Positions 44,274 to 53,322 of a DNA stretch of 64,000 nt are shown piece after piece. Position numbers and translations under genes: made by a program. The number at the start of each line of letters is the position of its first letter. The first letter of the stretch is position 1. Origin of the DNA: Tenericutes bacterium MZ-XQ (GTDB lineage Bacteria > Bacillota_I > Bacilli_A > Acholeplasmatales > Acholeplasmataceae). Under the pieces are notes generated by a model, which did not search any database, had not been told where the DNA came from, and saw nothing but the letters and a program-made list of their open reading frames with translations. The stretch spans positions 1,990,858 through 2,054,857 of the forward strand of contig CP017950.1 in assembly GCA_002838205.1 (NCBI GenBank), given 5' to 3'.

Positions 44274-44585
44274 TTAAACGAGATTCATCTCTTCATCATC
44301 GATTTCAAGATCGTGTTCAATGTTATAGATGATTTCATCTACCTCTTCTTTTATATCTTTATCATGCTTTTTTTCTAGTGTATACATTGTCCATGTCAAC
44401 GTAAGAAATAGGACTAAAACAATAATAATAATCCATCTATGTTTAACTAATTCACTTGGTAAAGCAATCGCACCAATCAACGCTAACCCATAAAAAAATG
44501 TATAGAATAGTGGCCTAAATAGACTTGTTTTATACATTTTTTTTAACTGTTTTATCGTTTTTTTGTCTTCTTTAGATAATTTCAT
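44274..44585 (-). CDS. Small two-helix membrane protein
   Basis: A 103-residue protein with a basic N-terminus, two hydrophobic segments (about 26-43 and 50-67) and a highly acidic C-terminus. It starts 4 bp after the aldehyde dehydrogenase stop and so is probably translationally coupled; no clear Shine-Dalgarno site is seen. Family not recognised. Its stop is followed by an in-frame extension of 70 codons (44061-44273). Confidence 0.65.
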   Translation of the reverse strand: MKLSKEDKKTIKQLKKMYKTSLFRPLFYTFFYGLALIGAIALPSELVKHRWIIIIVLVLFLTLTWTMYTLEKKHDKDIKEEVDEIIYNIEHDLEIDDEEMNLV

Positions 44586-44589
44586 ATGT

Positions 44590-45945
44590 TTATGGCTTCA
44601 ATATCTTTCTAATGATTTTTTCTTTATTTTTATCGTATGGAGGATAAGCTAATTTCACATCAAAAAATGTCGTCTTCTTTGTAAAGGTCTTTAAATGTGA
44701 GAAGGCTTTGAAGCTATAAACACCATGATATCTTGCCATACCACTGTGTCCAACTCCACCAAAAGGAAGATTTGGATTTGCAACTTGCATTAATGCCTCA
44801 TTAATTGCTCCATTACCAAAGGAAAGTTTAGTAAACACTTCTTGCATCATCTTTTTATCTTCGGTAAAAAGATATAATGCAAGTGGTTTTTCTTTTGTCT
44901 TTAAAGTTTCTATGATTGTATGTGTATCTTTGAATTTAATAATAGGTAAAATCGGTCCAAAAATCTCTTCTTGCATGACTTTATCATCCCAAGTGACATT
45001 GGTCATGATGACCGGAGATAGAAAATAACCCTCATCCTTGTTTTCATACTCAAAAACTACCTTGTTTTCATCAACCAAACCTTTAAGTCTTTGATGATGT
45101 CTTTCATTTACTATATGTCCCAAATCATTGATATTTGGATATTGTCTTTGAATTTCTTCTTTTAAATAAGCAAGAAACTCATCATGAACAGTCTCATCGA
45201 CATAAATATAATCAGGTGCTATACATGTTTGACCTGCATTTAAAAACTTACCAAACACAATACGTCTTGCGGCTAGTTTTAAATCAGCATCTTTTAAGAC
45301 AATCGTTGGACTTTTTCCGCCGAGTTCTAGAGTTACAGGGATTAAATGTTTACTTGCTTTTTGATATACTATTTTACCTACTTCAGTGCTGCCTGTAAAA
45401 AAGATATGATCAAATCTTAAATCTAATAATTCACTTGTCACATCTTTATCACCTGTCACAACTTTTATATATGCTTCATCAAAATACTCATCAAACATAC
45501 TCAAGATCACTTGTTCTGTGTTTTTTGTATATTCACTTGGTTTAATGATCGCAGTATTACCTGCTGATATCGCACCAATCAAAGGTTCAATAACAAGCTG
45601 GAATGGATAATTGTAAGGACCAATGATTAATACACTTCCAAGCGGTTCATACATCTTATAAGATTTAGACCCAAACATAAAAATAGGTGTTCTTACCTTG
45701 GAAACTTTCATCCATTTTTTCAAACTTTTTAACGCAATTTTAATTGATTTATAAACAAATCCAATCTCAGTTGTATATGCTTCAATTGCTGATTTATGTA
45801 AATCTTTATATAAAGCATCAATGAGTTTATCTTCATACGCTTCAATTGCTTCTTTTAATCTTTGAAGTTGCTTCATTCGAAAATCATATTTTTTAGTCTC
45901 ATCTGTTAAAAAATATGATTTTTGTTTTTTTAGTATATCTAGCAT
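44590..45945 (-). CDS. Aldehyde dehydrogenase (class 3-like)
   Basis: A 451-residue NAD(P)-dependent aldehyde dehydrogenase. Catalytic motifs are LELGGKSPTIV (Glu), FLNAGQTCIAPDYIYV (nucleophilic Cys), IGPYNYPFQLVIEPLIGAI (oxyanion Asn region) and EEIFGPILPII. The short length and C-terminal basic tail match the ALDH3/YwdH type acting on fatty or aromatic aldehydes. GAGGTG precedes the ATG. Confidence 0.92.
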   Translation of the reverse strand: MLDILKKQKSYFLTDETKKYDFRMKQLQRLKEAIEAYEDKLIDALYKDLHKSAIEAYTTEIGFVYKSIKIALKSLKKWMKVSKVRTPIFMFGSKSYKMYEPLGSVLIIGPYNYPFQLVIEPLIGAISAGNTAIIKPSEYTKNTEQVILSMFDEYFDEAYIKVVTGDKDVTSELLDLRFDHIFFTGSTEVGKIVYQKASKHLIPVTLELGGKSPTIVLKDADLKLAARRIVFGKFLNAGQTCIAPDYIYVDETVHDEFLAYLKEEIQRQYPNINDLGHIVNERHHQRLKGLVDENKVVFEYENKDEGYFLSPVIMTNVTWDDKVMQEEIFGPILPIIKFKDTHTIIETLKTKEKPLALYLFTEDKKMMQEVFTKLSFGNGAINEALMQVANPNLPFGGVGHSGMARYHGVYSFKAFSHLKTFTKKTTFFDVKLAYPPYDKNKEKIIRKILKP

Positions 45946-45997
45946 ATCATCACCTCTTAAGTTAATTATATTATAACAAATATCTATAGGTTACTCG

Positions 45998-46027
45998 AAA
46001 AAAAAGAACCAGAGATTATCTGGTTCT
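45998..46027 (-). terminator. Terminator of nrdJ
   Basis: AGAACCAGA and TCTGGTTCT pair around five bases; eight T follow on the minus strand. Confidence 0.85.
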
Positions 46028-46033
46028 AAATAT

Positions 46034-48220
46034 CTAGATTGCACATTTCTCGTAAACACAGTCTGGATCACTACATTGTATACATCCTTGTTTTTTAACA
46101 AGAACGTCTCCGCATAAAGGACACAACTCTTTTTCAATCTTTTCAGGTGTATATCCTGATTGAGAAACAGAAATATGAGTTACATACTCTTTTACTTCGC
46201 CTTTCTTTTTATCAACCCATTTTTCCTCAACATGTAGATGAGGTGGGGTTGCAGGATTTAAATCTTTAGTATCTTCATTAACACCTGCTAAAATACCGAT
46301 CTTCGCACAACGATCTCTAAAGACTGTAGCTCCTTTTAATCCTTTAGACCATGCGGTTGTATAAATGTTCATTACATCTTCAACTGTTGCATTATTATTC
46401 AAATTGAATGTAGATGAAATAGCTGTATCAACATATTTTTGAATGGTTGCTTGAACATTTGCACGATCTTCAAAATCAATATTTTGAGATGTAATTAAAG
46501 CCCATGCAGGTAGATCTTCTGGTTCGACATGCATTGCTTTTGCAAGTGCAAGCGGAGTCTTTTCCCAAACAGTGATTGTTTTTTCTTCTTCAAACATACT
46601 TACAATTCTTCTTGTATAGTTGATTTGGAAGAACGGCTCAACACCACCACTAACACCAAGAATATTAGATATTGAACCTGTAGGCGCGATACTTAATAAT
46701 CTCGAGTTTCTCATACCATATTTTTTAACTAATTCGTCGGTATCTTTATCGATAGCAGTCTTGTAGAATGTTGAATTAGAAACTTTATCATAATCAAATC
46801 TTGGGAAAACACCTAATGCTTTGGCATTTAATGCACTCGCTTTAGTTGCTGTATTAATCATTCTTCTCATGAGTTTATCTAAAAACTCTAAGAAAGGTTT
46901 TGATCCATAAGGGAGTTTCATCGATAATGCTAAATCAGCTAATCCCATAACACCTAATCCGATTTCACGGTACTCAGTTACGTGTTTCCTTTGTTCAGGA
47001 AGTGCATGACGATCTCCGAGTAATGTTAACAACTCATCAAGTGCATAAATCATTTCACTAGTTACAAAGTCAAAACGATCGAAATCATAATACGCTTCAT
47101 CAGTAAACGGATGTTTGACAAAAGCATTTAAGTTAATACTACCTAAATTACATGAACCATGTGCCATAAGTGGTTGTTCACCACATGGGTTAGTTGCAGT
47201 AAATCTTACATCATCATACTCACTCATGAAGTGATAATCATTCATATGATCGATAAACACAACACCAGGATCACCCATTGTGTGTGCAGCATAACCTACA
47301 AGTTTTAATAACTCTTTAGCATTTACTTTCTTTTCAATAATCTCATATGGTGTTTCAAACTTCATCACCCAATCTTTATTGTCTTTAGCTGCTTGCATAA
47401 AGTCATCTGTTAAAGCGATAGAAATATTTGCACCATTCACTTTACTTAAATCAAGTTTTGTAGTAATAAAGTCAATAATATCTGGGTGATCAATATTTAA
47501 AACTAACATTAATGCACCACGTCTAGCGTCTTGTTGTGTATTTAACGTTGTGTGTGAATATTTCTCTGCAAATACCATGACACCAGGTGTTGTATTACTA
47601 CTATTATTAACCTTAGCACCTTTAGGACGAATATTTGATAAGTTCATCCCTTGTCCGCCACCATAACTATAAGTTCTAGCGATTTGGTAGTCGACTTTAT
47701 AAATGCTTTCTAAGCTATCTTGTGGATCTTCTGTTACATAGCAATTTGAACCAGTAATGTTTCCATCTCTACCAATCGCATACAAATTACGACCACCAAA
47801 AATAGCTTCTTTTTTTCTTAGGATTTTTTCTAAAGATGACTTACCTAAGCTAATTCTTTTTAAGAATTCTTTTTTTCCTTCACCTTTAATTAAGTATTTT
47901 TGTAAGATTAAATCTTGTCTTTCGTCATTATCTGACCATGGGTTATCACGATCATGTTTTTGCTTTTCACGATATTTAATATATGCTCTAGCAGCTTCAT
48001 ACTGCTTAGACTGCATCAAAAAGTTTTCAACGTCATCTTGAATTTGTTCAATATTGACATCTTCATCTTTCTTATAACTCTTTGTGATTTTCTCAGCTTG
48101 CTTCTTGCAGTCTTCTAAAGAAAAGTTCGCACCTACCCCTTTATAGGCTTTAAACATTGCTAAAGCAATCTTGTTGAAATCAAAGAGTTCCTTTGCTCCA
48201 TTACGTTTCACTACATACAT
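46034..48220 (-). CDS. nrdJ: Adenosylcobalamin-dependent (class II) ribonucleotide reductase
   Basis: A 728-residue enzyme. It has an N-terminal ATP-cone (about 1-92), then the class II catalytic barrel with GSNCYVTEDPQDS, YGGGQGMNLSNIRPKGA, TLNTQQDARRGALMLVL, NPCGEQPLMAHGSCNLGSINL and SIAPTGSISNILG. The C-terminal redox tail ends with two Cys pairs (CPLCGDVLVKKQGC and CSDPDCVYEKC). It makes deoxyribonucleotides and needs coenzyme B12, so the cell must import or make cobamides; no such genes are in the window. AAGGGGTG precedes the ATG. Confidence 0.94.
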   Translation of the reverse strand: MYVVKRNGAKELFDFNKIALAMFKAYKGVGANFSLEDCKKQAEKITKSYKKDEDVNIEQIQDDVENFLMQSKQYEAARAYIKYREKQKHDRDNPWSDNDERQDLILQKYLIKGEGKKEFLKRISLGKSSLEKILRKKEAIFGGRNLYAIGRDGNITGSNCYVTEDPQDSLESIYKVDYQIARTYSYGGGQGMNLSNIRPKGAKVNNSSNTTPGVMVFAEKYSHTTLNTQQDARRGALMLVLNIDHPDIIDFITTKLDLSKVNGANISIALTDDFMQAAKDNKDWVMKFETPYEIIEKKVNAKELLKLVGYAAHTMGDPGVVFIDHMNDYHFMSEYDDVRFTATNPCGEQPLMAHGSCNLGSINLNAFVKHPFTDEAYYDFDRFDFVTSEMIYALDELLTLLGDRHALPEQRKHVTEYREIGLGVMGLADLALSMKLPYGSKPFLEFLDKLMRRMINTATKASALNAKALGVFPRFDYDKVSNSTFYKTAIDKDTDELVKKYGMRNSRLLSIAPTGSISNILGVSGGVEPFFQINYTRRIVSMFEEEKTITVWEKTPLALAKAMHVEPEDLPAWALITSQNIDFEDRANVQATIQKYVDTAISSTFNLNNNATVEDVMNIYTTAWSKGLKGATVFRDRCAKIGILAGVNEDTKDLNPATPPHLHVEEKWVDKKKGEVKEYVTHISVSQSGYTPEKIEKELCPLCGDVLVKKQGCIQCSDPDCVYEKCAI

Positions 48221-48245
48221 ACTTATCTACACCCCTTAATTTTCT

Positions 48246-48278
48246 ATACTAGCATTGTATCATATTATGAACTAGTAT
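48246..48278 (-). promoter_or_regulatory. Inverted repeat around the nrdJ -10 region
   Basis: ATACTAG (48246-48252) and CTAGTAT (48272-48278) are perfect inverted copies flanking a TACAAT-like -10 on the minus strand, just upstream of nrdJ. The arms do not match the NrdR-box consensus well; a repressor site is possible. Confidence 0.4.
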
Positions 48279-48418
48279 GTGTATGATTTTTTGAATGAAA
48301 ATACTTTCATTTAGAACATAAAAAATATAAACAATTTGGATATCGCTCAACTATCCTTTTAACTCTAATATCTACATTATAGACATATATAGTTTTAACT
48401 TCAAAATATTTGCTTAAA

Positions 48419-48454
48419 GAAAAAAGAGTTAATCATTTTTTTGATTAACTCTTT
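48419..48454 (-). terminator. Terminator of the RND-tetR operon
   Basis: AAAGAGTTAATCA pairs with TGATTAACTCTTT (13 bp) around six bases, with TTTTTTC following on the minus strand. Confidence 0.85.
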
Positions 48455-48462
48455 GAAGTTTA

Positions 48463-49044
48463 TCACTTAAATGTCTTTAAGACTTCATCATAAATAAGGT
48501 CTAATAACTCGTTTTCATTTAAATCTGTTTGATCGTTAATATACTGAAATAAAAGTCCATTAATTAAAGCTTGAATGACATAACCTCTAGTTTTATCTTG
48601 TTTAAATGGCGGTGTTATCATCTGTTGCTCAACGCCCATTTTGAATATACTAAGGAATCTTTCTTCCATTTTTGATTTTATCTCATCTAATTTGTCATCA
48701 AAAGTCGCTTGATTTGGATAATTGATTTGATGATGCTTATTCATGATTGTTTCAATGATATTTTTCGCGTCTTTCATAGCATCTAAAATCATCTTCACTT
48801 GCTCAATAAAAGCATCTCTAAACGCTGTTGATTTAAGCGGTTGTGTTAATAAGTTCTCATAATAGTTAAACATAAACATATATGTATCTGATACTAACTC
48901 ATCTTTATTTGAAAAATATTCATAGACTGTAGATTTACCAATCTCAGCTTTTTTTGCAATTTCAGATAATGAAACCTGAGAAATATCTTTATCTTCCTTA
49001 ATAAAATCAATCATAGTTTCAATGATTTTATCTTTAGTTTGCAT
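48463..49044 (-). CDS. TetR-family transcriptional regulator
   Basis: A 193-residue regulator. The N-terminal HTH is DISQVSLSEIAKKAEIGKSTVYEYFSNKDELV, followed by an all-helical ligand domain. It is the second gene of the RND operon, overlapping the pump gene by 11 bp, with its Shine-Dalgarno site inside the pump gene. The palindrome at the operon promoter (52431-52446) is its likely operator, giving negative autoregulation. Confidence 0.9.
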   Translation of the reverse strand: MQTKDKIIETMIDFIKEDKDISQVSLSEIAKKAEIGKSTVYEYFSNKDELVSDTYMFMFNYYENLLTQPLKSTAFRDAFIEQVKMILDAMKDAKNIIETIMNKHHQINYPNQATFDDKLDEIKSKMEERFLSIFKMGVEQQMITPPFKQDKTRGYVIQALINGLLFQYINDQTDLNENELLDLIYDEVLKTFK

Positions 49045-52000
49045 GGTTAATCTCCTCTTTAATTACCTTCCGGTTAAACAAAGCATAAATCGCTGGAACG
49101 ACAACCAAAGTTAAAATCGTTGCATATATTAATCCACCGATAGCGGTAATAGCCATAGGTTGTAACAACTCAGATCCTTCACCAATTCCTAAAGCCATAA
49201 CAAACAAGGCTAAAATCGTTGTTAATGCCGTCATAAAGATTGGTCTTAGTCTTGTTTTACCAGCTTCGACGATTGCATCTTTAACACCATAACCCTTATC
49301 TCTAAGTTTATTGATGTAATCGATTAACACAATACCATTATTAACAACAACACCAACTAGTATAATTAACCCCATGATCGAAACCATCGATAAGTTCATA
49401 TTTGTAATAAATAACGCGATGAATCCACCAGTAAACGCTAAAGGTATAGTTGCTAATATGATGAGTGGATATAGTAAAGATTGAAATTGAATAGCCATAA
49501 TCATATAAACAAGTAAAATAGCTACAACAGCTGCAATCACTAAATCTTCAACAGCGTCCATGATTTCTTCATTTTCACCAGCAAATTCTATATCATAACC
49601 ATTACCATAATTTTGAAAGTCACTTTCGATATAATCATTGACTTTTTCTGTGACATCAGAGCTAATCAGTGTAACATTAAAACCTTCTTCAACTTGAGCT
49701 CTAACAGTTAAGTAACGATTTGTGCCATCTGTATAAATCGTATTAAATCCAGTTACTTTTTCGACAGTAGTCACACTTTGAGATGTATCACTTATATTAT
49801 ATAGAGGAGCAACCGCTAAACTAGCTAAACTTGGATTAACCATATCCATAGGATTAAGCACTATTTCTCCGTTATCTACGACTAAAAATGGATTAATAAT
49901 AAATTGAATTGGAGTTCCAGGTACATATGTTGGTAACATGAAATTTGGAACATAAACACTCATATTTGAGTTTTCTTGATAAGTTTCAATCATTGCTCTT
50001 GTTTGATCATCGAATAATTTTACGCCACCTAAGAAAGTTAGATAATCACCAAATAAATCTAAGCTAAAACCTTCTAGAGCTTCATTTGGAATATTAAGTT
50101 CATAAGAAATACCTTCAATACTTACAGTTACAACTTCACCAGCTGTAAGTCCAGATAAATTATCGAAAAGATAGTTCAAATTTTGATTGACATCTTCTAA
50201 CGTTAAACCGAAAGTCATCGCCTGATTTTGATTAACAGTTAATTTTACATTATCACTACCTTGGTTTACCCCATTATCAATCTCAACTACATGATCTATA
50301 GTTGCCAAAATGCCTGAAACATCATTAGCGATACTTTCTAAAGTCAATAGATCATAACCACTGATTTTAATTGCAATTCCAGAACCTCCAGTTAATGGTC
50401 CTGCTGAATTTTGAGCACTAACATTGTAATCTAAAATATCTGAATTACTGATGCCTTCAATATCATCATAATTAAACGTATCTATGATATCAATAATTAG
50501 ATTTTCATTATCGACTGTAGTTAATTTACGATTAGCTTTTAAGTTTATTGTAAAGCTAATATCTGAACCAGAACCAAACATATTCATATTTCCCATACCA
50601 GTATTACTGTTGATGGTAGTCGCAACTGTCTCAACATCTGCTATGTCCATGAACACTTCTGTCATAGCATCTGCAAGATTTGCTTTCCCTTGAAATGATG
50701 TTAAGCTTTGAGTTTCAATACTAACATCTATACTACCTTCATCAGATTCTGGAAGTAATATAAATCCTTTTTGATATACTACAAAAAATGAACCTAGGAG
50801 TAGCAATATAACAACAGCAAATGTTAGAGCTTTATGCTTAATCGTGAATAAAACTGATGATTCAAACCACGATTTTAATGTATGAATAATCTTTCCTTCT
50901 TTAATCTCTTTTTGATCATTAAGAAGCTTAGCACTCATCGATGGGACAACAGATAATGCAATGATCAAACTAGCACTTAAAGCAAATGCAATCGTTAGTG
51001 CCATAGACATAAACACATCACTGATTAAACCTTCAACAAAGACGATTGGCAGGAACACAGCTACAGTCGTTAAAGTTGAAGCAGTAATTGCTCCAGCAAC
51101 TTGTTTTGCACCTTCAATGGATGCTTCTACTTTAGATTTGCCTTCTTGGATCATACGATATATGTTTTCAATAACAACAACAGCGTTATCCACTAACATA
51201 CCAATTGCAAGTGCTAAACCTCCCATAGAGACTATATTTAACGTTACATTTGAGAAATACATCATCATAAAAGCTGCTACAACTGAAATCGGTATAGCGA
51301 GGCCAATAATCAGTGTTGGTTTGATATCTTTTAAAAATACAAATAAGATAATAATCGCTAATAAACCACCAATGATAATGTTTTGAACAACAGAATTAAT
51401 TGATGTATTGATATATTCACCTTGATCTAGTAATATCATATATTCTGCGCCAGGATTATTCTCAATGATTTCATCTAACGCTGCTATAATGTTTGCTGTT
51501 GCTTCAGTGATTCCAATATCATTTTGTTTTTGAAATGATATTTGAATACCTTGTTGTCCATTTATTTTTGAATAGCTTTCTTCTGATGCATCGATATATT
51601 TAATGCCGTTTTCTATAGCTAAATCTGAAAGTTTCACAACATCTGATCCATCAAACAAAATCGCAAGATTTTCTATCTGTTCAATCGTCTGTGGTTGATC
51701 ACCAAGATAAAGCATTCTAATCTCGCCTTGGTCAAGCGCAACACCAATGAGGCCACCAACGTTTTGTTCTTCAATAATAGCTAAAACATCTGTTTGAGTG
51801 ACGCCATAAGTTGTTAGTTTAGCTTCATCAAGTTGCACCTGTAAGACTACATCAGCATCACCAGCTATGGATATATCAGCAACACCAGGAATACTATTTA
51901 AATCTGTTATCACTTCTTTATTAATCCATTCTGTGTTACGAATTAATATTTCTTCATCAGATAAGTTTTCATCATATGTCTTAAATAAAGTAACTGTCAT

Positions 52001-52402
52001 GACTGGGAGCATATCCGGTGATATTCTTAAGATTCTTGTTTGGTCAACACCATCTGCAAATGCAATGTTGTTTAAATTTTCTCTCATTTCAATAACAACT
52101 GCATCCATATTTGCTCCATCCGCAAATGTGATAACTGAGACAGCGAAATTCTCATAACTCATAGATTCTACTTCTTCAAAATTCCCTATGGTAGCTACTG
52201 TAGATTCAATCTTATCAGTAACTTCTCTTTCTAATGTTTCAGGGTTTTCTCCAGGAAATGCTGTAACCGTTACAACAAAAGGCAACTCTATATCTGGAAA
52301 TAAAGTTAATGGAAGTCTAGTTAAAGAAAATGCGCCTAAAACGATGATGATTAAGACACCCATTAAAACAGTAATTGGTTTTTTTACACTATATTTGCTC
52401 AT
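49034..52402 (-). CDS. RND-family efflux permease (AcrB/SwrC-like)
   Basis: A 1122-residue proton-driven exporter with the RND layout: one helix at the N-terminus, a large extracytoplasmic loop, helices 2-6 (GLALAIGMLVDNAVVVIENIYRM with the Asp relay), a second large loop, and helices 8-12 (MGLIILVGVVVNNGIVLIDYIN). The second loop is unusually long, with insertions around residues 690-860. No membrane-fusion protein or outer-membrane factor gene accompanies it, as in Gram-positive SwrC-type pumps. AAGGAG precedes the ATG. Confidence 0.92.
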   Translation of the reverse strand: MSKYSVKKPITVLMGVLIIIVLGAFSLTRLPLTLFPDIELPFVVTVTAFPGENPETLEREVTDKIESTVATIGNFEEVESMSYENFAVSVITFADGANMDAVVIEMRENLNNIAFADGVDQTRILRISPDMLPVMTVTLFKTYDENLSDEEILIRNTEWINKEVITDLNSIPGVADISIAGDADVVLQVQLDEAKLTTYGVTQTDVLAIIEEQNVGGLIGVALDQGEIRMLYLGDQPQTIEQIENLAILFDGSDVVKLSDLAIENGIKYIDASEESYSKINGQQGIQISFQKQNDIGITEATANIIAALDEIIENNPGAEYMILLDQGEYINTSINSVVQNIIIGGLLAIIILFVFLKDIKPTLIIGLAIPISVVAAFMMMYFSNVTLNIVSMGGLALAIGMLVDNAVVVIENIYRMIQEGKSKVEASIEGAKQVAGAITASTLTTVAVFLPIVFVEGLISDVFMSMALTIAFALSASLIIALSVVPSMSAKLLNDQKEIKEGKIIHTLKSWFESSVLFTIKHKALTFAVVILLLLGSFFVVYQKGFILLPESDEGSIDVSIETQSLTSFQGKANLADAMTEVFMDIADVETVATTINSNTGMGNMNMFGSGSDISFTINLKANRKLTTVDNENLIIDIIDTFNYDDIEGISNSDILDYNVSAQNSAGPLTGGSGIAIKISGYDLLTLESIANDVSGILATIDHVVEIDNGVNQGSDNVKLTVNQNQAMTFGLTLEDVNQNLNYLFDNLSGLTAGEVVTVSIEGISYELNIPNEALEGFSLDLFGDYLTFLGGVKLFDDQTRAMIETYQENSNMSVYVPNFMLPTYVPGTPIQFIINPFLVVDNGEIVLNPMDMVNPSLASLAVAPLYNISDTSQSVTTVEKVTGFNTIYTDGTNRYLTVRAQVEEGFNVTLISSDVTEKVNDYIESDFQNYGNGYDIEFAGENEEIMDAVEDLVIAAVVAILLVYMIMAIQFQSLLYPLIILATIPLAFTGGFIALFITNMNLSMVSIMGLIILVGVVVNNGIVLIDYINKLRDKGYGVKDAIVEAGKTRLRPIFMTALTTILALFVMALGIGEGSELLQPMAITAIGGLIYATILTLVVVPAIYALFNRKVIKEEINHAN

Positions 52403-52430
52403 AAATTTTCTCCTTGTATTTCATATCCGA

Positions 52431-52487
52431 CCGACCGTTCGGTCGGGTCTAGAATTGATTATACCAAATATATATGTATGAATGCAA
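52431..52487 (-). promoter_or_regulatory. Promoter and TetR operator of the RND-tetR operon
   Basis: TTGCAT (52487-52482), 18-bp spacer and TATAAT (52463-52458) precede a GC-rich palindrome CCGACCG-TT-CGGTCGG (52431-52446) located at the expected transcription start. CCGACCG-type palindromes are common TetR operators, and the GC-rich patch stands out in AT-rich DNA. Confidence 0.75.
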
Positions 52488-52580
52488 TCATTTTGTATCA
52501 TTCCATGAAATACCATAATTTCCATATGGCTTTATCTTTTTAAATATTTCATGTAAACTCAAATATAGGAAGTGATGCAT

Positions 52581-53282
52581 ATGAATTTTTCAGATTTAAT
52601 AAAATTATATTTTAAAAGACATCCTGTAACATTTGTTCTGCTTTCATTAAATACAATCATGTTCTTTGTGGTTCTATTTAATGGTGGATTTAGCCCGGAG
52701 TCATTAGCGGATAATGGTGGATTAGTTCCAAGATATGTTACAGAAAATAAAGAATACTATAGATTGTTAGTCGCCATGTTCTTGCACGGAGGTTTATTCC
52801 ACTTTTTAATGAACTCTTATTTCTTATACTTTTTAGGAGGATTTACCGAAAGATTATTAGGGAGCTCAAAATATGTCATACTTTATATGGTAAGTGGATT
52901 AGGTTCGTCAGTAGCTGTTTGGTTATTTAGCGATCCAGATATCGTAACGATTGGAGCTAGTGGTGCATTATATGGAATTATGGGTGGATTACTCATATTA
53001 ACATATTTGAAATCCAACTGGTTTTCACCATATGGTATAAGATCAATTCGATCGATTTCATTTATAAATATCGTATTAACTCTAGCTTTAGGTGGTGTAT
53101 TAAGTTTTTGGGGTCATATCGGTGGATTTATCGTAGGTATTATCATTACTTATATTTTCATTCCTGATGCTCCAAAATCTCAAACAAGATTTAACGAAGA
53201 AAATAATATAAAAGATACAAGAAATGGACGCATCATTATCGATATGGATGATGTGTCAGATGATGATATTTATCAAAATTAA
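52581..53282 (+). CDS. Rhomboid-family intramembrane serine protease
   Basis: A 233-residue membrane protease with about six helices. The catalytic Ser is in IGASGALYGIMGG (about residue 130), the His in WGHIGGFIVGI (about 180), and the conserved HGGLFHFLMNSYFLYFLGG lies in helix 2. The C-terminus is a 45-residue acidic cytosolic tail. The start is the ATG at 52581, with AGGAAG eight bases upstream. Confidence 0.92.
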   Translation: MNFSDLIKLYFKRHPVTFVLLSLNTIMFFVVLFNGGFSPESLADNGGLVPRYVTENKEYYRLLVAMFLHGGLFHFLMNSYFLYFLGGFTERLLGSSKYVILYMVSGLGSSVAVWLFSDPDIVTIGASGALYGIMGGLLILTYLKSNWFSPYGIRSIRSISFINIVLTLALGGVLSFWGHIGGFIVGIIITYIFIPDAPKSQTRFNEENNIKDTRNGRIIIDMDDVSDDDIYQN

Positions 53283-53283
53283 A

Positions 53284-53309
53284 AAAGACAGTTTTCGAAC
53301 TGTCTTTTT
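53284..53309 (+). terminator. Terminator of the rhomboid gene
   Basis: AAAGACAGTT and AACTGTCTTT pair around TTCG, with TT following; it is also usable by the convergent lipoprotein gene. Confidence 0.85.
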
Positions 53310-53322
53310 GCTGTCCTTAATA

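Noticed and set aside
48246-48278. NrdR boxes upstream of nrdJ
   Set aside because: The repeat arms and spacing do not fit the 16-bp NrdR consensus; kept only as an unassigned inverted repeat.
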